A stretch of DNA of 64,000 nucleotides from Burkholderiaceae bacterium (lineage in GTDB: Bacteria; Pseudomonadota; Gammaproteobacteria; Burkholderiales; Burkholderiaceae_C), in contig JADMJJ010000005.1 in NCBI GenBank assembly GCA_018780645.1, forward strand, positions 62,001 through 126,000, written 5' to 3'. Positions 25,046 to 32,739 of the stretch are shown here, in pieces; position 1 is the stretch's first letter, and the number at the start of each line of letters is the position of its first letter. The position numbers and the translations under genes are program-made. The notes beneath the pieces were generated by a model. The model saw only the letters and a program-made list of their open reading frames with translations. It made no database searches and had not been told where the DNA came from.

Positions 25046-26290
25046 ATGAATCTCCTGCGTGCCCTGGTCCTGGCAGGCCTGGCCACTCTAGCCACCGCTC
25101 CCTGGGTGGCCGAGGCCCAGCCCGGCCCCCAGGCGGAGCCCGGCCTGATCATCGTCGCCCTGGCCGACCACCGCCCGGCCCTGCCCGCGGTCGGCGGCAC
25201 CGCCCGGGCCAGCTACCGGCGCGGCGCCGGCTATGGCGCCGGTCTGGGCAGCGAGGCTGCGGCCGAGGCGCTGGCACGAGATTTCAAGCTGCAGGTCGAG
25301 GACGGCTGGACGATCGCGCCGTTGAAGCTGCACTGCCTGTTGTTCCGCCTGGCCGCCGGCGCCGACTCAGCCTCCGTGCTGGCCGCGCTGGCGCGCGATC
25401 CCCGCGTGGCTCTGGCCCAGCCGCTGAACCTGTTCGAAACGCTGGCCACCCCTGAAACCGCACCGGACAAGGCGGCCTACAACGATCCCTATATCGGCCT
25501 GCAGCGCGGCTTCACAGCCATGGGCGTGGCCGAGGCGCAGCGCTGGTCACGCGGCGCCGGTGTGCGCGTGGCGCTGATAGACACCGGTCTGGACGCCAGC
25601 CACCCCGACCTGCAGGGCCGCGTGCTCAGCGAGCGTAATTTCGTCGCTCAGGCCCGCGGCCTGCCCGCCGGCGGCGAGCGCCACGGCACGCAGATGGCCG
25701 GCGTGATTGCCGCGGTGGCGAACAACCGCCAGGGCATCGTCGGCATCGCCCCGGAGGCCCGGCTGCTGGCCTACCGCGCCTGCTGGGACACCGAGGCCGG
25801 GCGCAGCGCTCGCTGCGACTCCTTCACTCTGGCGCGGGCCCTGGGTGCGGCCATTGCCGCCGATGCCGACATCATCAACCTGAGCCTCAGCGGCCCGGCG
25901 GATCCGCTGCTCCAAAAGCTCACCGAGCACGCCTTGACGCGCGGCATCATCGTCGTCGGCGCGGTGCCGGCCAGCGGCAGCGGCGAGGGCTTCCCCGGCG
26001 GTGTGCCCGGCGTGCTGGCGGTGCGCGCCCTCGGCGATACGACTGGCGGCACACAGGTGCTGAGCGCACCAGGCCGTGACATCCTGACCCTGAATCCCGG
26101 TGGCAGCTACGACTTTGCCTCCGGCAGCTCGCTGGCGGCGGCCCACGTCACCGGCACGGTGGCGCTGCTGCGAGCGCTGCATCCGGCGCTCAACGCCGAG
26201 CTGGCCCAGCGCTGGCTCGCAGCCCCCCCGCTGGTCAATGCCTGCACGGCGATGCGGCATCTGCGTTCACTGGCACTGTGCATACACTGA
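25046..26290 (+). CDS. Secreted subtilisin-like serine protease (S8 family)
   Basis: This 414-residue protein is exported (signal peptide about 1-25, ending VAEAQ). A prodomain-like segment (about 70-135, ending RDPRVALAQPL) precedes the catalytic domain with Asp in LIDTGLDASHPDL (about 177), His in ERHGTQMAGVIAA (about 211) and Ser in FASGSSLAAAHVTG (about 360), the full subtilase triad in normal order. It is short for the family, with no C-terminal adhesion or sorting domain. It is the third gene of the ECF-sigma/anti-sigma operon, starting one base after the anti-sigma stop, so it is probably co-regulated and may act on its own regulator in the envelope. Confidence 0.88.
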   Translation: MNLLRALVLAGLATLATAPWVAEAQPGPQAEPGLIIVALADHRPALPAVGGTARASYRRGAGYGAGLGSEAAAEALARDFKLQVEDGWTIAPLKLHCLLFRLAAGADSASVLAALARDPRVALAQPLNLFETLATPETAPDKAAYNDPYIGLQRGFTAMGVAEAQRWSRGAGVRVALIDTGLDASHPDLQGRVLSERNFVAQARGLPAGGERHGTQMAGVIAAVANNRQGIVGIAPEARLLAYRACWDTEAGRSARCDSFTLARALGAAIAADADIINLSLSGPADPLLQKLTEHALTRGIIVVGAVPASGSGEGFPGGVPGVLAVRALGDTTGGTQVLSAPGRDILTLNPGGSYDFASGSSLAAAHVTGTVALLRALHPALNAELAQRWLAAPPLVNACTAMRHLRSLALCIH

Positions 26291-28405
26291 ACCCTTGCGC
26301 CGCGCAGCGGCCAGCAGCAGCAGGCCCAGCCCCAGGCTGATCCACGTGGCGGGCTCGGGCACGGCGGTGATCTGGAGCACGATGCCCCCGGTGCCGTTGG
26401 CCGGCGTGTTGGTGACCAGGGCATAGAGCTCGCCCAACGCATCCTCGCCGAAGCCATGCACGGTCAGGCCGTTGGGCAGCTGTCCATCGACGTACTGTGG
26501 CAGGGCAAACTCCTTGATCTCGCCGGTCACCAGGTCGGCGTAGAACAGCCGCCCATCGGCGCGCGGCTGGCCCCCGCCGGTGCGCAGGGCCAGGTCACCG
26601 AACACGTATTTGCCGAACAGTGCCGGTATGGCGCCGCCGCGATAGACGAAGCCGCCGGTGATCGAGATGCCGTCGCCGTGGTCGTATTCCAGGGTTGCCA
26701 ATGTGCCCTTGATCGGATCGATCAGCCCGACCGGGTTTCCCGGGCTGCGCGCGCCGATCTGGCCGGCATTCGGGCCGGTGCGGTTGAACAGGAAGTCACC
26801 TTCCTTGAGTCCCCACCCGAAGTTGCCGCCCAGTTCCAGCCGGTCGATCTCCTCGATCATGTTCTGGCCCACATCGCCGATGATGATCTGGCCGTTGCCA
26901 CCCAGATCGAGGCGATCGACGGCGAAGCGATAGGGATTGCGGAAGCCCAGCGCATAGATCTCGCGCACCTGGCCAGCGCCCTGGAACGGATTGCCGACCG
27001 GAATGCGGTACTGGCCGTTGCCGCTGAGCAGATCGGCGCTGGCGGCGGTGAGTGCGGGATCGACGGGATCGATGCGCAGCATCTTGCCCAGGGGCGTGCT
27101 CAGGTTCTGCGCATTGCCGCCGGGCTCCAGGTGGCTGGGGCCGACGTCATTGGCGTTGCCGCCATCACCGAGGCCCAGGTAGAGATAGCCATCGGTGCCG
27201 AAGGTGATCGTGCCGCCGTTGTGGTTGCCGGCATTCTTGCCGAAGGAGATGATCTCGCGCCTCGATGTCGGATCCACCACGCCGGGCTGTCCGGGGCTGA
27301 TGCGCCATTCGGTGATCAGGTTCTTGTAGTTCTGCACCGCCCCGTTGGGCGCGGCAAAGGTCGGCGCCGTGCCGGCGGGTATGGCCTCGCTGGTGTAGGT
27401 ATAGAGCTTGCCGAAGCCGATGCTGCCGGGCGTGTTGAAGCCGGGGTGGAAGGCCAGGCCCAGAAAGCCGCGCTCGTCATTGGCGTTGGCAGGGTTCAGC
27501 GGCGGCGACACACGGCTGCGGATGTCCAGCGCCGGGGCGGCCAGCAGGCTGCCGTTCTCTATCACCCGCAGCAGGCCGTTCTGCTCGACGACGAACAGGC
27601 GGCTGGTGTCTCCCGGCGCGCTGATCGCGTAATCGGGGGCTGACATGCCGCTGGCCACCGTCTTCAGATGCACGGCGATATCACCGGTGGTGATGGCAGG
27701 CAGCACGGTGGTGGCATGCGCTCCCTGGCCCAGGCCCAGCAGCGCCATCAGCACCAGCGGCGCACGCCACCGGCGGCGCATGCGAAGACCGGCGATCAAC
27801 GCAAGGCCTGCCCCCAGCAGTGCCCAGGTCTGCGGCTCGGGCACGGCGCTGATATTGTCCACACCCAGCTGCGTCGCAATGTTCTGGCCGGGGAACAAGG
27901 CATCGGTGCTATGGAACAGGCGCAGTTGCGAGACATTGCTCAGCGCCAATGCGGCCGCGCCGGTCAGCGCGTCCGGGGTCAACTGGAACAGCACATGGGT
28001 CCAGCCACTCCCGGCCTTCAGCAGCACCGGCTGCTCCGACATCACATCCGGTGCGGCGACCCACAGGCGCAGGCTCAGATCGGTCGCCCCCATATTGTTC
28101 AGGTCCATGGCGATGGCCGTCACGCCGCCGGCCAGATAGTCACCCGCCCATTGCGCGCCGCTGAAGGCCACCAGCTTGCCACCCGCCCCCGGGTTGCCGG
28201 TGGCCGCCAGCTGCAGGAACATGTCGCCAGCGCCCCCGGGTCCTCCAGAGACGGCCACAAAGGGCGGATTGGGATTGGCCGCTCCGCTGCTCCAGCCCTC
28301 TGTCGAGCCATCCTGGAAGGTATCGGTCATGCCGAGGGTCACGGCCGATGCCGGCCCGCAGCACAGCAGCGACGCGAGCAGGAACGGCAAAGCACGAGCA
28401 ATCAT
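26267..28405 (-). CDS. In-frame fusion of a PEP-CTERM protein to a PQQ-dependent sugar-dehydrogenase-like PEP-CTERM protein
   Basis: The 712-residue reading frame contains two complete export and sorting units. Residues 1-21 are a signal peptide (MIARALPFLLASLLCCGPASA), 22-190 a beta-rich secreted domain, and about 191-212 a PEP-CTERM block (VPEPQTWALLGAGLALIAGL). Without a stop this continues into RMRRRWRAPLVLMALLG, a second signal-peptide-like sequence with an ATG at 27781 (504 residues from there). The rest is a six-bladed PQQ glucose/sorbosone-dehydrogenase-like propeller (ERGFLGLAFHPGF, NHNGGTITFG, ALGFRNPYRFAVD) ending in a second PEP-CTERM signal (VPEPATWISLGLG). No strong ribosome site precedes the internal ATG. 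The 3' end overlaps the convergent subtilase gene by 24 bases. Confidence 0.75.
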   Translation of the reverse strand: MIARALPFLLASLLCCGPASAVTLGMTDTFQDGSTEGWSSGAANPNPPFVAVSGGPGGAGDMFLQLAATGNPGAGGKLVAFSGAQWAGDYLAGGVTAIAMDLNNMGATDLSLRLWVAAPDVMSEQPVLLKAGSGWTHVLFQLTPDALTGAAALALSNVSQLRLFHSTDALFPGQNIATQLGVDNISAVPEPQTWALLGAGLALIAGLRMRRRWRAPLVLMALLGLGQGAHATTVLPAITTGDIAVHLKTVASGMSAPDYAISAPGDTSRLFVVEQNGLLRVIENGSLLAAPALDIRSRVSPPLNPANANDERGFLGLAFHPGFNTPGSIGFGKLYTYTSEAIPAGTAPTFAAPNGAVQNYKNLITEWRISPGQPGVVDPTSRREIISFGKNAGNHNGGTITFGTDGYLYLGLGDGGNANDVGPSHLEPGGNAQNLSTPLGKMLRIDPVDPALTAASADLLSGNGQYRIPVGNPFQGAGQVREIYALGFRNPYRFAVDRLDLGGNGQIIIGDVGQNMIEEIDRLELGGNFGWGLKEGDFLFNRTGPNAGQIGARSPGNPVGLIDPIKGTLATLEYDHGDGISITGGFVYRGGAIPALFGKYVFGDLALRTGGGQPRADGRLFYADLVTGEIKEFALPQYVDGQLPNGLTVHGFGEDALGELYALVTNTPANGTGGIVLQITAVPEPATWISLGLGLLLLAAARRKGSVYAQCQ

Positions 28406-28508
28406 GGCGGGCTCCTCATTGTTTGGCGGCCCGAAGCGGCGCTTCGGACCTGCACTGCGTGAGCACCGCCGGCCGGGCAAAAGGTTGCGGCACACAAAGC
28501 CCGCTACC

Positions 28509-29141
28509 ATGATCGCCATGACGCTTGCAGAATTCACCGGCCTCTTCCTGGCCTCGCTGGCGCGCTTGATCACCGGCGCCCAAGGACATTGGAAGGGCAG
28601 CCCGCCCAAGGCCGAGCAGCGCATCTATTTCGCCAACCACCAGAGCCACTTCGATTGGGTGCTGATCTGGGCCGCGCTGCCGCGCGATCTGCGCGCCCGC
28701 ACGCGGCCGATTGCCGCGCGTGACTACTGGACCAGCAGCAGGTTCAAGACCTGGCTGACCTCGGCGGTGTTCAATGCCGTCTATGTCAGCCGCACCCGCA
28801 CGGCCGAGGAGCAAGATCCGCTGGAGCCCCTGGTCGAGGCCCTGAACAAGGGCGACTCGCTGGTCATCTTCCCCGAGGGCACGCGCAGCAACAAGGGCGA
28901 GCCCCAACCCTTCAAGAGCGGCCTGTTCCATCTGGCCGAGCAGTTCCCGCAGGTGCAGCTGATACCGGCCTGGATAGACAACGTCCAGCGCGTCATGCCC
29001 AAGGGCGAGGTCGTGCCGGCGCCCATCCTGTGCACCGTGACCTTCGGCGCGGCCATCCAGCTGCAAACCGGTGAGGACAAGAGGGCCTTCCTGGAGCGGG
29101 CCCGCGCGGCGGTGCTCGAGCAAAGGCCGGTGTCCCAATGA
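28509..29141 (+). CDS. PlsC-type 1-acyl-glycerol-phosphate acyltransferase
   Basis: This 210-residue membrane-associated acyltransferase has the PlsC motifs NHQSHFDW (catalytic His and Asp, about residue 38) and FPEGTRSNKGE (about 118). It transfers acyl groups to lysophosphatidate or a related lysolipid at the inner membrane. ATG 28509 is used; an ATG three codons downstream (28518) is equally possible. The stop overlaps the CdsA-like gene (ATGA, 29138-29141), and the two look like consecutive phospholipid-synthesis steps. Confidence 0.88.
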   Translation: MIAMTLAEFTGLFLASLARLITGAQGHWKGSPPKAEQRIYFANHQSHFDWVLIWAALPRDLRARTRPIAARDYWTSSRFKTWLTSAVFNAVYVSRTRTAEEQDPLEPLVEALNKGDSLVIFPEGTRSNKGEPQPFKSGLFHLAEQFPQVQLIPAWIDNVQRVMPKGEVVPAPILCTVTFGAAIQLQTGEDKRAFLERARAAVLEQRPVSQ

Positions 29142-30118
29142 GCATGCTCAAGAACCTCAGCGTCGATCAGCAGGTAGGCCTGTTGTTCGTGATCCTGTTC
29201 GGCGTGCTGCTGCTGGTCAGCGTGGGGGCGTTCCTGCGCACGCTGCGCGAGCGCGAGCAGACCGCCGAACAGCAGGAGTGGCAGCATGAGTTCCGCCGCG
29301 ATCTGCGCGCGGTCTGGGGCGGGGCGGTGATCTTCTGGGGGGCCTGGATCTCCGGGCCCGTCGGCGCCACCCTGCTGTTCGGCGTGTTCTCGTTCCTGGC
29401 GCTGCGCGAGTTCATCACGCTGATGCACACCCGCCGCAGCGATCACCGCAGCCTGCTGCTGGCCTTCTTCGTGCTGCTGCCGCTGCAGTATGTGCTGGTC
29501 GGCACCCGCCACTTCGATCTGTTCACCGTGTTCCTGCCGGTCTACGGCTTCCTGGGCTTGCCGGTGATCAGTGCGCTGGCCGACGACCCCGAGCGATTTC
29601 TGGAGCGCAATGCCAAGATCCAGTGGGGCATCATGCTGTGCGTCTATGGCCTGAGTCATGCACCGGCCCTGCTGCTGCTGGACTTCCCCAACTACAAGGG
29701 CCGCGGCGCCTTCCTGCTGTTCTTCCTGGTGATGGTGGCCGGCACGGCACAGATCGGCCAGGAGCTGGCCAGCCGCTGGCTGCGCCGCCGGCCGCTGGCG
29801 CGGCGCATCAGCCGCTCGTTCTCGGTGCGGGCCTGGCTTATCGGGGCCGTGAGCGCCGCCATCGTCGGCATGCTGCTGTACTGGATCACTCCGTTCAAGG
29901 CCGGCCAGGCGCTGGTGATGGCCTTCATCGCCGCCGGCGCCGGCACGCTGGGCGGCCTGGTGCTGAAGGCGCTGAAGCGCGACGCCGGCGTGCGCTACTG
30001 GGGCAACCGCAGCTCCATCACCGGCGCGGCCGGCCTGCTGGACCGGATTGCGGTACTGTGCTTTGCCGCCCCGGTGTTCTTCCATTCGGTGCGCTGGTAT
30101 TTTTCACTGAGCAAATGA
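29138..30118 (+). CDS. CdsA-family phosphatidate cytidylyltransferase-like membrane protein with a degenerate signature
   Basis: This 326-residue protein has about eight hydrophobic segments and ends with a CdsA-type signature region, [20 protein letters not shown] then GLLDRIA. In E. coli CdsA the same stretch reads FKREAGIKDSGHLIPGHGG then ILDRID. The KD pair becomes RY, the HGG becomes AAG, and the last Asp of DRID is Ala, so catalytic or metal residues appear lost. The pairing with a PlsC-like gene is known from other betaproteobacteria and from YnbB-like proteins. It could act on another lipid or have lost transferase activity. The last bases overlap ruvC (ATGA, 30115-30118). Confidence 0.72.
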   Translation: MSMLKNLSVDQQVGLLFVILFGVLLLVSVGAFLRTLREREQTAEQQEWQHEFRRDLRAVWGGAVIFWGAWISGPVGATLLFGVFSFLALREFITLMHTRRSDHRSLLLAFFVLLPLQYVLVGTRHFDLFTVFLPVYGFLGLPVISALADDPERFLERNAKIQWGIMLCVYGLSHAPALLLLDFPNYKGRGAFLLFFLVMVAGTAQIGQELASRWLRRRPLARRISRSFSVRAWLIGAVSAAIVGMLLYWITPFKAGQALVMAFIAAGAGTLGGLVLKALKRDAGVRYWGNRSSITGAAGLLDRIAVLCFAAPVFFHSVRWYFSLSK

Positions 30119-30669
30119 CGATACGAATTCTTGGCATAGACCCTGGCCTGCAAACGACGGGCTTTGGCGTCATCGACGCCGATGGCCCGAGGCTGAGCTA
30201 CGTGGCCAGCGGCACGATACGCACCAACGCGGTGGCCAGCGGCCAGCTGCCCCAGCGGCTGAAGATCATCTTCGACGGCGTGCGCGAAGTGGTGGCGCGC
30301 TACCAGCCCAAGTGCGCGGCAGTCGAGATCGTCTTCGTCAACGTCAATCCCCAGTCCACCCTGCTGCTGGGCCAGGCCCGCGGCGCGGCGCTGACCAGCC
30401 TCGTGTCCTGCGATCTGGAGGTGGCCGAGTACACCGCCCTGCAGATGAAGAAGGCCGTGGTCGGCCACGGCAGGGCGAGCAAGGGCCAGGTGCAGCTGAT
30501 GGTGCAGCGCCTGCTGGCCCTGCCCGGCCTGCCAGGCACCGACGCGGCCGATGCGCTGGGCATCGCCGTCATGCATGCCCATGCCGGCGCCTCGTTTGCG
30601 GCGATGGCCAAATCCACCACCTTGACGCGGCGCACCCATGCGCAGTTTGGTGGCGGGCGAACTTACTGA
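30115..30669 (+). CDS. ruvC: Crossover junction endodeoxyribonuclease RuvC
   Basis: RuvC resolves Holliday junctions made during homologous recombination. The 184-residue protein has [12 protein letters not shown] (catalytic Asp about 8), the second acidic site in [14 protein letters not shown], and the C-terminal Asp pair in [12 protein letters not shown], the RNase-H-like metal triad. Length is standard. No ruvA or ruvB is beside it; instead it overlaps the CdsA-like gene by four bases, an arrangement that makes it share a transcript with lipid genes. The following gene converges, its stop overlapping the ruvC end by seven bases. Confidence 0.95.
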   Translation: MTIRILGIDPGLQTTGFGVIDADGPRLSYVASGTIRTNAVASGQLPQRLKIIFDGVREVVARYQPKCAAVEIVFVNVNPQSTLLLGQARGAALTSLVSCDLEVAEYTALQMKKAVVGHGRASKGQVQLMVQRLLALPGLPGTDAADALGIAVMHAHAGASFAAMAKSTTLTRRTHAQFGGGRTY

Positions 30670-31361
30670 GAGGCTCCGATCTCGGTCTTGCCGCTGCGCT
30701 CGGCCCGCTGCACATCATTGCTCAGGCGCTCGGCCAGCAACTCAATCATGTGAAAACCGAAGGCCGGCTCCTGGTAGTAGAGCTGCTTGACGGTGCTGTC
30801 ATGGATCTGCAGCAGGGTGCAGGGGCCGCGTGCCCGCACCGTCTGGGTGCGCAGGCCACTCGGCGAGAACAGCGCAATCTCGCCGAAGATGCGGCCCGGC
30901 TCCAGCAGGCGCCCGGTACCGACCAGCTCCAGCTCGCCCGACACCAGCAGATAGAGATGCTCGGCGCGGTCGCCCTTGCTGAACAGCGTCTTGCCGGCCC
31001 TCAGCTTGCGCGTTTTCATGTACGGCTTGAGCCAGAGGCCGGCATGCTCGGCGGCCGTGGTGGCCCTGCGCACCCTGCGGGTCAGTCTTGTGACCTCGAC
31101 GGCGCGGTAGATATTGATCGGCAGCAGCACGGCCGCGATGCTCATCGTGATCGGCGACGGATGCAGCAGGCCATAGCTCAGCAGGCCAATATTGCTGCCC
31201 ACGGCCAGCCAGCGCAGCGGCGTCATCGTGCGCACCAGCGCACCGGCCATCACCAGGCCCACACCCAGCAGCGCCGCCAGGTGGGCGACGATCTGACGCG
31301 GCGTCGACACGGCGTCGGCCAGATAGGCCATCAGCAAGGCGAGCAGCGCGTCCAGGCTCAT
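30663..31361 (-). CDS. Membrane-anchored cyclic-nucleotide-binding protein
   Basis: This 232-residue protein has two to three N-terminal TM helices (about 1-85) and a cytosolic cNMP-binding domain (about 118-220). The phosphate-binding cassette [20 protein letters not shown] has the key Glu (GE) and Arg (RT) in the positions used by CRP, so binding looks intact. There is no DNA-binding domain, so this is a Popeye-like membrane receptor rather than a CRP/FNR regulator. The start ATG at 31361 overlaps the cyclase stop (31358-31361), so it is cotranscribed with the enzyme likely to make its ligand. Confidence 0.75.
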   Translation of the reverse strand: MSLDALLALLMAYLADAVSTPRQIVAHLAALLGVGLVMAGALVRTMTPLRWLAVGSNIGLLSYGLLHPSPITMSIAAVLLPINIYRAVEVTRLTRRVRRATTAAEHAGLWLKPYMKTRKLRAGKTLFSKGDRAEHLYLLVSGELELVGTGRLLEPGRIFGEIALFSPSGLRTQTVRARGPCTLLQIHDSTVKQLYYQEPAFGFHMIELLAERLSNDVQRAERSGKTEIGASQ

Positions 31362-32407
31362 TGGGGCCTGAGCACGGCAAACACCTCGACCGGCGCGGCC
31401 CTGCCCTTGAGCTGCACCAGCCCCAGCGCCTCGATCACGGCATAGTCGGGCAGCACACCCTCGAGTGCCGCGCAGGACTCGCCGTCGATCAGGATGGCCC
31501 GCTGCACCTCCTTGGTATGCGCCTCCAGCCGCGCGGCCAGGTTGACCGTGTCGCCGACGCAGGTGTAGGTGGCCCGGCTCTGGGTGCCGGTGTAGCCGGC
31601 GACCATGTGGCCGGACGCTATGCCCACGCCGATGCGCAGGGCCGGCTTGCCGGCGGCAACCTGCTCACCACTGAACTGCTCGATCATGGCCACCATTTCC
31701 AGCGCCGCCGCCACCGCGCAGGCGGCCGGCGCCTGCAGCGGCATCGGCGCGCCGAAGATGGCCATCAGGCCGTCGCCGATGATCTGATTGACCACCCCGC
31801 CCATGCCGGTGATGGCATCGAACATCAGGGTGTAATAGGTGTTCAGCAGCTCGATGATCTCCTCGGGCGTCTGCATCTCGACCATCCGGGTGAAGCCACG
31901 GATATCGCAGAACAGCACCGCGCCATGGACACGCCGCCCGCCCAGCGAGAAGCCCGAGCGGGCCAGGTCTTGCGCCACCTCCAAGGTGGCAAAGCGGCTG
32001 ACCAGATCGCGCTGTGCGTCGCGCAGGCGCTTCTTCTCGAGGCTGGCATTGATGCGCGCCTTCAGGAGCACCGGATTGACCGGCTTGCTCAGATAGTCCT
32101 CGGCGCCCAGCTCGATGCAACGCACCGCGTTGTCCAGGCCTTCCAGTGCCGAGGTGACGATCACCGGCAGGTCGCGCAGCTCGGGGTCTTCGAGCATGCG
32201 GCTCAGGACCTCGAAGCCGTCCATCTCGGGCATCTCGATGTCCAGCACCAGCAGGTCGTAGCGGCGCTCGCGCAGCATGCGAAGGGCCTGGCGGCCGTTC
32301 TCGGCCAGCTCGGCCTGATGGCCCAGCTGGCTGAGCAGGCGCGCCAGCAGCAGGCGGTTGACGCGGTTGTCGTCGACCAGCAGCAGCCGCGCGCCGGGGT
32401 CACGCAT
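31358..32407 (-). CDS. Response regulator with class III nucleotide cyclase output
   Basis: This 349-residue protein has a receiver domain (1-125) with LLLVDDNRVNRLL, phospho-acceptor Asp in LLVLDIEMPEMDGFEV (about 56), SKP at about 107, and a class III cyclase domain (about 165-345). Metal-binding Asps are in VLFCDIRGFTRMV and IIGDGLMAIF, and transition-state Asn/Arg in YTCVGDTVNLAARLE. The usual substrate-reading Lys before the second Asp (as in K-x2-GD) is Gln here (NQIIGDG), so whether it makes cAMP or cGMP cannot be read. It overlaps the HPt gene by eight bases and the cNMP-receptor gene by four. Confidence 0.85.
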   Translation of the reverse strand: MRDPGARLLLVDDNRVNRLLLARLLSQLGHQAELAENGRQALRMLRERRYDLLVLDIEMPEMDGFEVLSRMLEDPELRDLPVIVTSALEGLDNAVRCIELGAEDYLSKPVNPVLLKARINASLEKKRLRDAQRDLVSRFATLEVAQDLARSGFSLGGRRVHGAVLFCDIRGFTRMVEMQTPEEIIELLNTYYTLMFDAITGMGGVVNQIIGDGLMAIFGAPMPLQAPAACAVAAALEMVAMIEQFSGEQVAAGKPALRIGVGIASGHMVAGYTGTQSRATYTCVGDTVNLAARLEAHTKEVQRAILIDGESCAALEGVLPDYAVIEALGLVQLKGRAAPVEVFAVLRPQ

Positions 32408-32738
32408 GGCTGAGCTCGGTCAAGGCGCTTGCCGCAGCGGCATAGGCGGCCTCCATCGCCTGCAACTGAGCAGCGAGTGCCTCAGCGCCGGGGTTGGCTC
32501 CCTGCTCCAAGTCGCGAGCCAGATCGGCCAGAGCGGTGGCGCCAAAGGTGGAGGCATTGGATTTCAGCGTGTGCGCGGCACGCCGCTGCGCCTGCGCGTC
32601 GCCCGCCTCTGCGGCCCGGCACAACTCGCGCAGCAGGCCAGGTGCGTCCTCCAGAAAGGCCTGCACCAGCTCGACCACGAACTCGGCGCCCGCCGTGGTC
32701 TGCAGCTCCGCAAAAATCTGCCTGTCGATCACCGTCAT
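32400..32738 (-). CDS. Histidine phosphotransfer (HPt) protein
   Basis: This 112-residue single-domain HPt is a four-helix bundle with the phospho-accepting His in AAHTLKSNASTFGA (about residue 56) and the following A-x2-L-x-DLEQGA helix. It passes phosphate between the hybrid kinase's receiver and the cyclase's receiver. Start ATG 32738 follows the kinase stop by one base; the stop lies within the cyclase gene's first codons (eight-base overlap). Upstream in-frame codons to 32792 lie inside the kinase gene and are rejected. Confidence 0.88.
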   Translation of the reverse strand: MTVIDRQIFAELQTTAGAEFVVELVQAFLEDAPGLLRELCRAAEAGDAQAQRRAAHTLKSNASTFGATALADLARDLEQGANPGAEALAAQLQAMEAAYAAAASALTELSHA

Positions 32739-32739
32739 C

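Noticed and set aside
28406-28624. N-terminal extension of the double PEP-CTERM protein
   Set aside because: The extra 73 residues are basic and unlike coding sequence; the ATG at 28405 begins a normal signal peptide.
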